Assembly: GCA_029202545.1 (NCBI GenBank) | Contig: CP119311.1 | Span: forward strand, 5,952,001-6,016,000 | DNA: 64,000 bases | Source of the DNA: Candidatus Pseudobacter hemicellulosilyticus | GTDB lineage: Bacteria; Bacteroidota; Bacteroidia; Chitinophagales; Chitinophagaceae | Reading direction: 5' to 3' | Part shown: in pieces, positions 42,100 through 50,334 of the stretch | How positions within the stretch are numbered: position 1 is the stretch's first letter | Layout: every line of letters starts with the position of its first letter | Notes under the pieces: generated by a model | Told to the model about the DNA's origin: nothing | Database searches by the model: none | What the model saw: only the letters and a program-made list of their open reading frames with translations | Program-made: the position numbers and the translations under genes

Positions 42100-42885
42100 C
42101 TAAATAGAGCCGGTCCTGCCTCCGTCAACGGGGATGCTCACCCCGTTTACATAGGCGGCGGCAGGCGTTGCCAGGAAAGCCGCTACAGCCGCCACTTCCT
42201 CAGGTTTACCGAATCGTTTCATGGGTACTTCGGCAGCCATCTCTTCACTGACCTGTGCTTCGGATTGCTGCTTGTTAGCAGAAATATTTTTTACCAGGCC
42301 TTCCAGTCGCGCCGTAGTGGTAAACCCAGGCAGTACATTGTTGACCGTGATATTGAATTGTCCCAGCTCCAGGGAAAGGGTCTTGGCCCAGCTGGCCACC
42401 GCGCCACGGATGGTATTGCTGACACCCAGGTTCTTCAGCGGTATCCTGACCGAAGTAGAAATAATATTGATGATCCGGCCATATTGCGCAGCCTTCATGG
42501 AAGGCGTAACAGCTGTGGCCAGGATATGATTACAGACCAGGTGCTGGTTAAAAGTTTTCAGGAAATCCTCCGTAGTGGCCTCCACAATAGGACCGGGCGG
42601 GGGGCCGCCGGTATTGTTGATCAGGATATGAACGGGGTTAGCCGCCACATGCCTGGTGATAGCTGCCGATACTGTTTCCGGCTGACTGAAATCAGCCACC
42701 AGGTAACCATGCTGCTGGCCTGCTGTGGCATCCAGCTGCAGCAGGGCTTCCTTCAGCGAGCCTTCATTCCTGGATAACAGGGTGCAATGAGCGCCAAGAA
42801 TGGCCAGTTCCCGGGCAATGGCCAGACCAATGCCCTGCGTACTGCCGCATACAAGGGCGTATTTTCCTTTTAGTGAAAGATCCAT
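42100..42885 (-). CDS. SDR-fold protein lacking the usual catalytic Tyr-Lys
   Basis: 261 residues with the short-chain dehydrogenase fold: glycine motif CGSTQGIGLAIARELA, NNTGGPPPG (usually NNAG), C-terminal VNGVSIPVDGGRTGS. In the position of the YxxxK active site the sequence is SNTIRGAVASWAKTL, so Tyr is Ser and Lys is Arg; an upstream Ser in IISTS remains. A known SDR subgroup annotated as beta-ketoacyl-ACP-reductase-like lacks the full tetrad in just this way. First gene of the minus-strand kynurenine operon. Its reaction, if any, is unknown. Confidence 0.88.
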   Translation of the reverse strand: MDLSLKGKYALVCGSTQGIGLAIARELAILGAHCTLLSRNEGSLKEALLQLDATAGQQHGYLVADFSQPETVSAAITRHVAANPVHILINNTGGPPPGPIVEATTEDFLKTFNQHLVCNHILATAVTPSMKAAQYGRIINIISTSVRIPLKNLGVSNTIRGAVASWAKTLSLELGQFNITVNNVLPGFTTTARLEGLVKNISANKQQSEAQVSEEMAAEVPMKRFGKPEEVAAVAAFLATPAAAYVNGVSIPVDGGRTGSI

Positions 42886-42982
42886 AAAGTTTGATTTGTA
42901 AAAACGGCCAAATCTACCCCATTAATTTGATTCAGCGTTCAATGCCAAAACATTAACTTTATCCCCACCAAAACAACATTTT

Positions 42983-43513
42983 ATGCCTATAGCCGCGCCT
43001 TTCAACCTGAAACGCTGGATCGATGAGCACCGTGACCTGCTCAAACCGCCTGTTGGCAATCAATGTATATATAAGGAGGCAGAGAATTTCATTGTGATGG
43101 TTGTTGGCGGCCCCAATGCCCGCAAAGATTACCACTATAATGAAAGTGAAGAGTTGTATTACCAGGTAGAAGGCAATATGGTGCTGAAGATCATTGACAA
43201 TGGCGTACCCCGCGCTATCCCCATCAATGAAGGGGATATGTTCCTGCTGCCGCCCATGACCCCGCACTCACCACAGCGTCCCGCCAACACAGTTGGACTG
43301 GTGATTGAAAAGATCCGGGAAGATGAGGAGAACGAGAAAGATGCGTTCATGTGGTTCTGCGAAAGCTGCGGCAATAAGCTGTATGAAGAATTTGTCTTTG
43401 TCAGCGATATTGTACAACAACTGCCTCCTATCATGGAGCGTTTTTATTCATCCGAAGACCTGCGCACCTGCAAAAAATGTGGCACCGTCATGGCGCCTCC
43501 GGTCAAATTATAG
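42983..43513 (+). CDS. haaO: 3-Hydroxyanthranilate 3,4-dioxygenase
   Basis: Opens the ring of 3-hydroxyanthranilate to 2-amino-3-carboxymuconate semialdehyde. 176 residues, a cupin: iron site built from HYNESEELYYQVEG (His, Glu) and MTPHSPQRPANTVG (His), with the conserved Arg in PNARKDYH. The C-terminal tail has two CxxC pairs (WFCESCGNKL and RTCKKCGTVM) forming the second, rubredoxin-like metal site of the bacterial enzyme. Divergent from the SDR operon; one base separates its stop from the next gene's start region. Confidence 0.95.
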   Translation: MPIAAPFNLKRWIDEHRDLLKPPVGNQCIYKEAENFIVMVVGGPNARKDYHYNESEELYYQVEGNMVLKIIDNGVPRAIPINEGDMFLLPPMTPHSPQRPANTVGLVIEKIREDEENEKDAFMWFCESCGNKLYEEFVFVSDIVQQLPPIMERFYSSEDLRTCKKCGTVMAPPVKL

Positions 43514-43514
43514 C

Positions 43515-44504
43515 ATGAAAATAGATATCCACACGCATATCATGCCGGATAAGATGCCCAACTGGGTACAGAAATTCGGCTATGGGGAATTCATTCACCT
43601 GGAACACCGCAACTGCAAAGCCTGTATGATGAAGGGCGATAAACTGTTCCGGGAAGTGGAAGACAACTGTTTCAGGGAATCTGTCCGGCTGGAAGAGATG
43701 GACGCCACCGGCGTAACCATCCAGGTACTGTCTACCATCCCCGTACTCTTTAACTACTGGGCCAAACCGGCCGATGGACTGGAAACGGCCCGCTTTTTCA
43801 ACGACCATATCGCGGAAACAGTGAACCAGCGCCCGGATCGCTTCATTGGCATCGGCACTGTACCCCTCCAGGATATTGACCTGTCCATCCGGGAAATGGA
43901 ACGCTGTGTGACAGCATTGAAAATGCCCGGCCTGGAGATCGGCAGCAATATCAACGGTCTCAATCTTTCCGATAAAAAATTCTTTCCCTTTTACGAGGCG
44001 GCCGAAAAACTGGGCTGCGCCCTCTTTGTACACCCCTGGGAAATGATGGGGGAAGACCAGATGCAGCGCTACTGGCTCCCCTGGCTGGTAGGCATGCCGG
44101 CTGAGACCAGCAGGGCTATCTGCTCCATGATCTTTGGCGGGGTACTGGCCAGTTTCCCCAAACTGCGCGTAGCGTTTGCCCATGGCGGCGGCTCCTTTCC
44201 TTTTACCATCGGGCGTATTGAACACGGGTTTGACGTAAGGCCGGACCTGGTAGCCATTGACAATCCCGTATCCCCCAGGGAATATATTGGCAAATTCTGG
44301 GTAGACAGCCTGGTGCATGATCCACAGGCTTTTGATTTCCTGGTCAAAACGATGGGTGCAGCAAATATCTGTCTTGGCAGCGATTACCCATTCCCGTTAG
44401 GAGAACAGCATCCCGGGAAAATGATAGCATCACTTGCTATAGATCCCTTGCTGAAGGAACAGTTCCTATACCGTAATGCATTGGACTGGCTGGGGAGAAA
44501 CTAA
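43515..44504 (+). CDS. 2-Amino-3-carboxymuconate 6-semialdehyde decarboxylase (ACMSD)
   Basis: A zinc amidohydrolase-fold decarboxylase, 329 residues, acting on the product of haaO and steering flux away from quinolinate. Metal ligands: MKIDIHTHIMPD (HxH), ALFVHPWEMMG (His), VAFAHGGGSFP (His) and CLGSDYPFPLG (Asp). The conserved Arg lies in the substrate region near QRPDRFIGIGTVPLQD. The ATG at 43515 overlaps no codon of haaO but lies within 2 bp of its stop, so the pair is one transcript. Confidence 0.93.
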   Translation: MKIDIHTHIMPDKMPNWVQKFGYGEFIHLEHRNCKACMMKGDKLFREVEDNCFRESVRLEEMDATGVTIQVLSTIPVLFNYWAKPADGLETARFFNDHIAETVNQRPDRFIGIGTVPLQDIDLSIREMERCVTALKMPGLEIGSNINGLNLSDKKFFPFYEAAEKLGCALFVHPWEMMGEDQMQRYWLPWLVGMPAETSRAICSMIFGGVLASFPKLRVAFAHGGGSFPFTIGRIEHGFDVRPDLVAIDNPVSPREYIGKFWVDSLVHDPQAFDFLVKTMGAANICLGSDYPFPLGEQHPGKMIASLAIDPLLKEQFLYRNALDWLGRN

Positions 44505-44582
44505 AGGCTAAGCAACCGTCTGGACTTCAAAAACGGGGTTATATACTAAGGCGGTAGCGCTGTTACCCTGACCGGCCAGGAT

Positions 44583-45491
44583 CTAATTGAACAGATCGGG
44601 ATAGTCGGAGATAATGCCATCCACGCCGATGGCACGGAGGGTATCCATTTCTTTTTTGCTGTTCACTGTCCAGGGGATCAGTTTTACTTTCCGGGCGCGG
44701 CAGTCTTCCACCATTTCAGGCGTTACCAGCTCATAGGCCGGGCTAAAGATAGTGGGTGTAAAGCCCAGCTCTTCTATCTGGGCGGCCAGGTCTTTTTTGT
44801 TATCGGCCTCAATGAGCGCAGCCGTATGTATCTGGGGATACCTGCTGTGCAGGACCTTCAGGGTGCGGAAATCGAATGACTGGATGATCACGCGCTGCGT
44901 GATCCCTTTCTCCACCAGTACCGGCATCAGCAGGTCGATAAAAGCTTCCGGCGCCGGGTGGTATTTGTTGTCAGTAGCCGGCTGGCATTTGGTTTCAATA
45001 TTATACAGCACCGGCTGGGCTTTGCCCGCTTTGACAGCCGCTTCCACAGCTTCAATCACCGCACCCAGCAGGGGTTTGGTGGCCGCCATCCGCTGCTGGC
45101 GCGGAAAACGCGGATGAGGTTTGAGGCCCACATCAAAACGCTGGGTTTCGGCGTAGGTCATACCAAAAATATTCAGCTGCCGCTCTTCGGCTTCCGTTAC
45201 ATAGGAGCCATCGGGCTTTGTTGTGATCTCGTGATTGAAAAAAGGTTCGTGGGAGAGGATCACCTGGCTGTCCCTGGTGATCACGGCATCCATTTCCAGG
45301 GTAGTAACACCGAGTTCCAATGCGTGGAGCATGGCCGGGATGGTATTTTCCGGCATCAGGCCCCGGCATCCGCGATGGCCTTCCTTATCGAAAACAGGTA
45401 ACATGGCTTCAGGTGTTTTTTTGACCGCATGACAGGCTGCTACCACCAGGACAATACAGAGCAGCTCAATGAGCTCCTTCGACTTTTTCAT
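44583..45491 (-). CDS. Glycerophosphodiester phosphodiesterase lipoprotein
   Basis: 302 residues. Lipoprotein signal LIELLCIVLVVAACHAVKK with lipobox Cys. TIM-barrel GDPD signatures: KEGHRGCRGLMPENTIPAM (catalytic His and Arg, metal Glu), EMDAVITRDSQVILSHEPF (metal Glu/Asp and second catalytic His), NIETKCQPATDNKY and the C-terminal WTVNSKKEMDTLRAIGVDGIISDYP. It would hydrolyse glycerophosphodiesters to glycerol 3-phosphate and an alcohol in the envelope. Single gene. Confidence 0.93.
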   Translation of the reverse strand: MKKSKELIELLCIVLVVAACHAVKKTPEAMLPVFDKEGHRGCRGLMPENTIPAMLHALELGVTTLEMDAVITRDSQVILSHEPFFNHEITTKPDGSYVTEAEERQLNIFGMTYAETQRFDVGLKPHPRFPRQQRMAATKPLLGAVIEAVEAAVKAGKAQPVLYNIETKCQPATDNKYHPAPEAFIDLLMPVLVEKGITQRVIIQSFDFRTLKVLHSRYPQIHTAALIEADNKKDLAAQIEELGFTPTIFSPAYELVTPEMVEDCRARKVKLIPWTVNSKKEMDTLRAIGVDGIISDYPDLFN

Positions 45492-45517
45492 ACCTCAATG
45501 ATACAGCAATCCCGCAT

Positions 45518-45546
45518 CCTGAACGGATGCGGGATTTTAATTAATT
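45518..45546. terminator. Hairpin between the mrp and GDPD genes
   Basis: AATCCCGCATCC (45518-45529) pairs over 12 bp with GGATGCGGGATT (45535-45546), loop TGAAC. On the plus strand it runs into TTAATTAATT. The minus-strand side, where mrp ends, has no T-run, so its direction is unclear. Confidence 0.6.
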
Positions 45547-45621
45547 ATGAAATAGTTATAATCGTTCCTGCAAGAGCGCCAATAGCTGGGCATACTGGCC
45601 GGTCAACCTGTGTACAGGCGG

Positions 45622-46722
45622 CTATTCAATCACTTCCACTACTTTGGTAGCGCCAAGATTAGCGTTGCGCATGGAAATGCTGCGGATGGCATTGGCGGCA
45701 AATTCCTCAAAAGCTGCTTTGGTCACGGTATCATCGCTCACCATGATGGGCTCGCCACTGTCGCCGCCTTCACGGATACTTTGTATCAGCGGGATCTGTC
45801 CCAGGAAAGGAATATCATATTCCTCGGCCAGTTTCCTGCCGCCATCCTTACCAAAAATGTAATATTTATTATTGGGCAGCTCAGCCGGGGTGAAATAGCT
45901 CATGTTCTCCACGAGGCCGATGATGGGCACTTTGATCTGCGCCTGGCCAAACATAGCCACGGCTTTTTTGGCATCGGCCAGCGCCACTTCCTGCGGCGTG
46001 GTGACCACCACGATGCCGGTGACCGGAACGGTCTGCAGCAGGGTGAGGTGAATATCTCCGGTACCGGGGGGCATATCAATGACCAGGTAATCCAGTTCAT
46101 CCCAGTCCACATCTGTTACAAACTGGCGGATGGCGGAACTGGCCATAGGCCCACGCCATACCACGGCATTTTTTTCATCTACCAGCAGCCCGATGCTCAT
46201 GAGGCGGATGCCATGACGCTCCAGCGGAACAATCAGGCCTTTCTCGCTGCCCGGCACCTGCTTCATCATGGGCCTTACGCCCCGCACACCAAACATGATG
46301 GGCACGCTGGGACCATAGATATCTGCGTCCATCAACCCTACGGAAGCCCCACTCTTAGCAAAAGCAAGCGCCAGGTTGGCAGCAACAGTACTCTTCCCTA
46401 CCCCGCCTTTACCGCTGACCACAGCAATGATATTCTTTACTTTGGGCAGTACCGCCTGGGGATCCTTGCGGTTGCTGCTGGTATTGGCCGTCATATGTAC
46501 AGTTACATTGGCCTCTTTGCTGACCATCAGTTTTATAGCATTTACGCAGGCCCGCTGGATCATATCCTTCATAGGACAGGCAGGCGTGGTCAGCACCACT
46601 GTAAAAGACACATCATTGCCATTGATCACCACATCTTTCACCATATTCAGTGTCACGATGTCCTTTCCAAGATCAGGTTCCTGAACATGGCTCAATGCGG
46701 CCAGTACTTTCTCCGGGGTCAT
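45622..46722 (-). CDS. Mrp/NBP35-family iron-sulfur cluster carrier ATPase
   Basis: 366 residues. N-terminal MIP18/DUF59 domain (about 1-85, VLAALSHVQEPDLGKDIV) and P-loop domain with the deviant Walker A VVSGKGGVGKSTVAANLAL, switch GLMDADIYGPSVPIMFG and WDELDYLVIDMPPGTGDIHL. The usual CxxC cluster site of the family is not obvious near the C-terminus, where KYYIFGKDGGRKLAEEYDIP appears. Members carry Fe-S clusters to target proteins in the cytoplasm. Single gene. Confidence 0.92.
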   Translation of the reverse strand: MTPEKVLAALSHVQEPDLGKDIVTLNMVKDVVINGNDVSFTVVLTTPACPMKDMIQRACVNAIKLMVSKEANVTVHMTANTSSNRKDPQAVLPKVKNIIAVVSGKGGVGKSTVAANLALAFAKSGASVGLMDADIYGPSVPIMFGVRGVRPMMKQVPGSEKGLIVPLERHGIRLMSIGLLVDEKNAVVWRGPMASSAIRQFVTDVDWDELDYLVIDMPPGTGDIHLTLLQTVPVTGIVVVTTPQEVALADAKKAVAMFGQAQIKVPIIGLVENMSYFTPAELPNNKYYIFGKDGGRKLAEEYDIPFLGQIPLIQSIREGGDSGEPIMVSDDTVTKAAFEEFAANAIRSISMRNANLGATKVVEVIE

Positions 46723-46789
46723 TCATCTAAATGTTTAGTTAAAAAGGATGTAATTGCCGCAAAATTAACCAATATGAAGGGCATTTTGT

Positions 46790-46821
46790 TTGATCTATTT
46801 TATCCATATCCTGTATATTTG
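46790..46821 (+). promoter_or_regulatory. Promoter immediately before the gene at 46828
   Basis: TTG (46790-46792), 21 bp, TATATTTG (46814-46821). Only six bases separate the -7 box from the ATG, which implies a leaderless or nearly leaderless message. Confidence 0.65.
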
Positions 46822-46827
46822 AATTGC

Positions 46828-47469
46828 ATGAAAAGACATTTACTGTTCCTATTGGTGTTCAGCGTAGTAGCTCCGTTTGCGGCAAAGGCCCAATTCGAAA
46901 ATCTCAGCGATTCCGTAGTCCAGCTCTTCGGTATTGTAATGACCGCTGACAGCCTCAAGGCCATCCCCTCGGTGAGCATTGTGGTAAAAGGACAAAACCG
47001 CGGCACCATCAGCAATGAACAGGGTGTTTTCTCTATTGTGGTCATGAAGGGCGACCAGATAGAGTTCTCTTCCATCGGTTATAAAGCCAAACTAGCCGAG
47101 ATCCCCCGAAATATTGAAGGCAACCAGTACAGCATGATCCAGCTGCTGGTGACCGATGCCGACTACCTCCCGGCCACCATCATCAAACCAAGGCCCACCA
47201 AGGAGCAGTTTGAACGGGATTTTGTCAATGTGGCCATCCCGGATGACGACCTGGAAATTGCCCGTAAGAACAATGACGCCACCACCCGCCGCATCCTGGC
47301 CCGCTCCCTGCCTACAGACGGGCGCGAAGGCTCCAATATGCTGCTGCGCAACCAGGCCAACCGGGCCTACTATTATGGACAGGCGCCTCCACAGAATATC
47401 TTCAACCCCTTTGCCTGGGGTGAGTTCATCCAGGCCTGGAAACGGGGCGACTTCAAGAACAATAAGTAA
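46828..47469 (+). CDS. Exported protein with carboxypeptidase-regulatory-like domain
   Basis: 213 residues. Signal peptide HLLFLLVFSVVAPFAAKAQ, then a beta-sandwich of the CarboxypepD-reg/DUF type: QLFGIVMTADSLKAIPSVSI ... RGTISNEQGVFSIVVMKGDQ ... IEFSSIGYKAKLAEIP. These domains normally precede TonB-dependent receptors, but here the domain stands alone with a 95-residue tail ending ..NPFAWGEFIQAWKRGDFK. Probably periplasmic or outer-membrane associated; partner unknown. The ATG at 46828 is fixed by the signal peptide and promoter. Confidence 0.82.
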   Translation: MKRHLLFLLVFSVVAPFAAKAQFENLSDSVVQLFGIVMTADSLKAIPSVSIVVKGQNRGTISNEQGVFSIVVMKGDQIEFSSIGYKAKLAEIPRNIEGNQYSMIQLLVTDADYLPATIIKPRPTKEQFERDFVNVAIPDDDLEIARKNNDATTRRILARSLPTDGREGSNMLLRNQANRAYYYGQAPPQNIFNPFAWGEFIQAWKRGDFKNNK

Positions 47470-47529
47470 CATCCTCCCAATTCCCTATCTTCGGCGGGCT
47501 TGTACATTTCAGCCACCTAAAACATCACT

Positions 47530-48432
47530 ATGTCTATTCAACAGGTAGCCGTAATCGGCGCAGGTACCATGGGCAATGGCATCGCCCATGTATTTGCACA
47601 AAGCGGGTTCAATGTGACCCTGATCGATGTGAATGCCGCGCAACTGGAAAAAGCAGTACAGACCATTGGGAAGAACTTTGATCGCCAGATCAGCAAAGGC
47701 GCCCTCTCCGAAGCAGATAAACAGGCCGCCCTGGGCCGCCTCCGGACCAGCACGGACATGAAGGCCGGCGTAGCCGCCGCCGACCTGGTAGTGGAAGCCG
47801 CCACTGAAAATACCGGGCTGAAACTCAATATTTTCCAGACACTGGATGAAGCCGCTCCCCCTCATGCTATCCTGGCCAGCAATACCAGCTCCATCTCCAT
47901 CACCAAAATAGCCGCCGTGACCAAAAGGCCCGGCAAAGTGATCGGCATGCACTTCATGAATCCTGTGCCCGTCATGAAACTGGTGGAGATCATCAATGGC
48001 TACGCTACGGAAGCCGCCGTGACCGGGACCATCACCAGCCTCAGCAAACAGCTGGGTAAAATTCCCTGCACCGTAAATGATTATCCCGGCTTTATTGCCA
48101 ACCGGATCCTGATGCCCATGATCAATGAGGCTATCTACAGCCTTTATGAAGGCGTGGCCGGTGTGGAAGAGATTGATACTGTCATGAAGCTGGGTATGGC
48201 GCATCCCATGGGACCGCTGCAGCTGGCGGATTTTATCGGGCTGGATGTGTGCTACTCCATCCTCAACGTATTGCATGATGGATTCGGCAATCCGAAATAC
48301 GCCCCCTGTCCCCTGCTGACCAATATGGTCACTGCGGGTTACCTGGGCGCGAAGACCGGCGAAGGATTTTATAAATATACTGCGGGCAGTAAGGACCTGG
48401 TAGTGGCGGAACGGTTCAGGACCGGCCGCTAA
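47530..48432 (+). CDS. hbd: 3-Hydroxybutyryl-CoA dehydrogenase
   Basis: NAD-dependent oxidation of 3-hydroxyacyl-CoA. 300 residues: Rossmann site VAVIGAGTMGNGIAHVFAQ, NTSSISITKIAAVTKRPGKV, catalytic His in GMHFMNPVPVMKLVEII with the paired Glu, and the C-terminal dimer domain DYPGFIANRILMPMINEA and KLGMAHPMGPLQLADFIGLD. Single-domain Hbd type without a fused hydratase. It could follow the glutaryl-CoA dehydrogenase product crotonyl-CoA after hydration, or serve butyrate metabolism; a hydratase gene is not seen here. Terminator at 48555-48589. Confidence 0.93.
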   Translation: MSIQQVAVIGAGTMGNGIAHVFAQSGFNVTLIDVNAAQLEKAVQTIGKNFDRQISKGALSEADKQAALGRLRTSTDMKAGVAAADLVVEAATENTGLKLNIFQTLDEAAPPHAILASNTSSISITKIAAVTKRPGKVIGMHFMNPVPVMKLVEIINGYATEAAVTGTITSLSKQLGKIPCTVNDYPGFIANRILMPMINEAIYSLYEGVAGVEEIDTVMKLGMAHPMGPLQLADFIGLDVCYSILNVLHDGFGNPKYAPCPLLTNMVTAGYLGAKTGEGFYKYTAGSKDLVVAERFRTGR

Positions 48433-48463
48433 AGCTGCTTCGGACCTGTACAGCAGGCCTGTT

Positions 48464-48536
48464 GGTTCGTCCAAAAAAGCCTTACCTGACAATAACCAGC
48501 AAGCAGCCTTCAGTGCTGCTGCTCCCTGGTTCGTCC
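48464..48536 (+). repeat. Two GGTTCGTCC repeat heads exactly 64 bp apart
   Basis: GGTTCGTCCAAAA occurs at 48464 and 48528, the same 64-bp step as the array at 14387. The DNA between the heads is not clearly related to that array beyond a shared C-T-rich end before each head. Confidence 0.75.
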
Positions 48537-48554
48537 AAAATAGTTTTTTGATTG

Positions 48555-48591
48555 ACAGCTGCGGCGCTACCGCAGCTGTTTTATTTTTTGG
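48555..48591 (+). terminator. Terminator of hbd
   Basis: ACAGCTGCGG (48555-48564) pairs over 10 bp with CCGCAGCTGT (48570-48579), followed by TTTATTTTTT. Confidence 0.85.
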
Positions 48592-48609
48592 GGAGATGTA
48601 TAACAGTCC

Positions 48610-49215
48610 TTACGCAGGCCGGCATTCCACATTGCGGATATCACCCAGTCGATACAGGGTCTCTTCCCGGCGCGATTTGGGAATGCCGATCACGAGATGA
48701 CAGAACAAATTCATATCCTGCTCCAGCACGGTGCAGTTGAGCTGCTTCACCACCATCATCACCTCGTTCATCTGGGTATAATCAAACTGCACACTGTAGT
48801 TGACCTCAATGGGCTTCTGGATAATAGGCGTTACCTGCAGGACCAGGGCGGCGCTGGTCTTATAGGCGCTGATCAGGCCGGGCACGCCCAGCAAGGTGCC
48901 GCCAAAATAGCGGACCACCACAATGAGCAGGTCGGTGAGCGACTTACTATCTATCTGGCCCAGGATAGGCCGGCCGGCTGATCCGGAGGGCTCGCCGGCA
49001 TCACTGACACGGAAAGTATTGCCATCGGTCCCTATGCGGTAGGCAAAACAATGGTGGGTGGCCTTGGGATGCTCTTTCTTCACTTCTTCCAGGCGCTTCT
49101 TGAAATCATCCACCGATTGTACCGGGAAGGCATAAGCGATGAATTTGCTGCCCCTGTCCCTGGTCTCCGCCATACCGGGTTTCTCGATGGTGCTGAAAAA
49201 TTCCATGTCGTTCAT
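48610..49215 (-). CDS. YigZ/IMPACT family protein
   Basis: 201 residues with the UPF0029 N-terminal domain: RDRGSKFIAYAFPV, ATHHCFAYRIG, the signature DAGEPSGSAGRPILGQI and VVVRYFGGTLLGVPGLISAY, then the DUF1949-type C-terminal domain. Relatives bind ribosomes or nucleic acids; function is not settled. Starts 17 bp after the end of ribD on the same strand. Confidence 0.9.
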   Translation of the reverse strand: MNDMEFFSTIEKPGMAETRDRGSKFIAYAFPVQSVDDFKKRLEEVKKEHPKATHHCFAYRIGTDGNTFRVSDAGEPSGSAGRPILGQIDSKSLTDLLIVVVRYFGGTLLGVPGLISAYKTSAALVLQVTPIIQKPIEVNYSVQFDYTQMNEVMMVVKQLNCTVLEQDMNLFCHLVIGIPKSRREETLYRLGDIRNVECRPA

Positions 49216-49232
49216 AATCTTGTGGGACGGCC

Positions 49233-50276
49233 TTACAACAGGGCCTGCTGGTGCTTTTGTTCGGGGTAATAGGTTTGAATACGATCAGTGAGCCACTGTT
49301 CGGTGGTTTTCAGGAAGGCATGCGGCAGTTCAGGGGCGGGCAGACCGGCGCCCACCACCAGGGAATCATTGGTGATCACGCGCAGTTCGTCCCAGTAGCC
49401 GGCATCAATAAAAGATTGCAGCAGCCGCGGTCCGCCCTCTACCAGTACGCTCTGCAATTTCAGCTGATAGAGCGCCTGTACTACCTGCGGCGCCAGGTTG
49501 GCGGCAGCTGTCAGCTGGTAATACAGTAGATTTTCCTGCTCCTGCTGCAGCCGGGTATTGAACACAATAGTGGGCGTCTGTTGATTGAACAGGTGCAGGT
49601 GGCCGGGTAAACGCAGCTGCGGATCCAGTACCAGCCTGACCGGGTTTTTGCCGGGCCAGCCGCGGGTAGTCAGCTGCGGGTTATCGTACAGGGCCGTATT
49701 GGCGCCTACCAGGATACTGGCTTCTTCACTGCGCCATTTGTGTACCAGCCGGTTGCTGTAGGCATTGCTGATAGCCATGGGACCGGGAATGGGGCCGGCT
49801 AATTTGCCATCGGCCGACTGGGCCCATTTTAAAATGATATAGGGACGCTGCTTTGTATGAAAAGTAAAAAAACGTTTGTTAAGCTCCCGCGCTTCGGACT
49901 CCAGCATGCCCAGGCTCACCTGCACACCGGCCGCCCGCAGTTTTTCCAGGCCCTTGCCATCCACTTCGGGAAAAGGATCGCGGCAGGCCACCACTACAGC
50001 AGGTATCCGTTCCCGGATTATGAGATCCGCACAGGGTGGCGTTTTGCCAAAATGCGCACAGGGTTCCAGACTTACATACAGGGTGGATCCCGGGATCAGG
50101 TGGCGGTCTTCGGGTTGTACAGCAGCAAGGCAGTTGACCTCGGCATGCGGTCCGCCATAGACCTGGTGATAGCCCTCGCCAATGATCCTGTCCCCATGCA
50201 CCAGCACAGCCCCCACCATGGGATTGGGCGCTACCTGCCCGGCGGCCATTGCGGCCAGCTCCAGGCATCGATGCAT
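49233..50276 (-). CDS. ribD: Riboflavin biosynthesis bifunctional deaminase/reductase
   Basis: 347 residues from ATG 50276 (MHRCLELAAMAAGQVAPNPM). The N-terminal zinc deaminase has GPHAEVNCLAA and PCAHFGKTPPCADLII (His, Cys, Cys). The C-terminal reductase (from about residue 145, YIILKWAQSADGKLAGP) has the NADPH-site residues of the family and LVEGGPRLLQSFIDAGYWDE. Together they carry out the second and third steps of riboflavin synthesis from GTP. An in-frame TTG 24 bases upstream is the only alternative. Divergent from prmC. Confidence 0.94.
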   Translation of the reverse strand: MHRCLELAAMAAGQVAPNPMVGAVLVHGDRIIGEGYHQVYGGPHAEVNCLAAVQPEDRHLIPGSTLYVSLEPCAHFGKTPPCADLIIRERIPAVVVACRDPFPEVDGKGLEKLRAAGVQVSLGMLESEARELNKRFFTFHTKQRPYIILKWAQSADGKLAGPIPGPMAISNAYSNRLVHKWRSEEASILVGANTALYDNPQLTTRGWPGKNPVRLVLDPQLRLPGHLHLFNQQTPTIVFNTRLQQEQENLLYYQLTAAANLAPQVVQALYQLKLQSVLVEGGPRLLQSFIDAGYWDELRVITNDSLVVGAGLPAPELPHAFLKTTEQWLTDRIQTYYPEQKHQQALL

Positions 50277-50334
50277 ATATGGGCGGGAATTGTTCTGCAA
50301 ACTGCAAATATAACGGATTCCGTACTTTTACCCC

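Noticed and set aside
45610..46827. Long N-terminal extension of the gene at 46828 (an open frame of over 400 codons)
   Set aside because: It runs opposite to mrp and is its shadow; a promoter and signal peptide place the real start at 46828.
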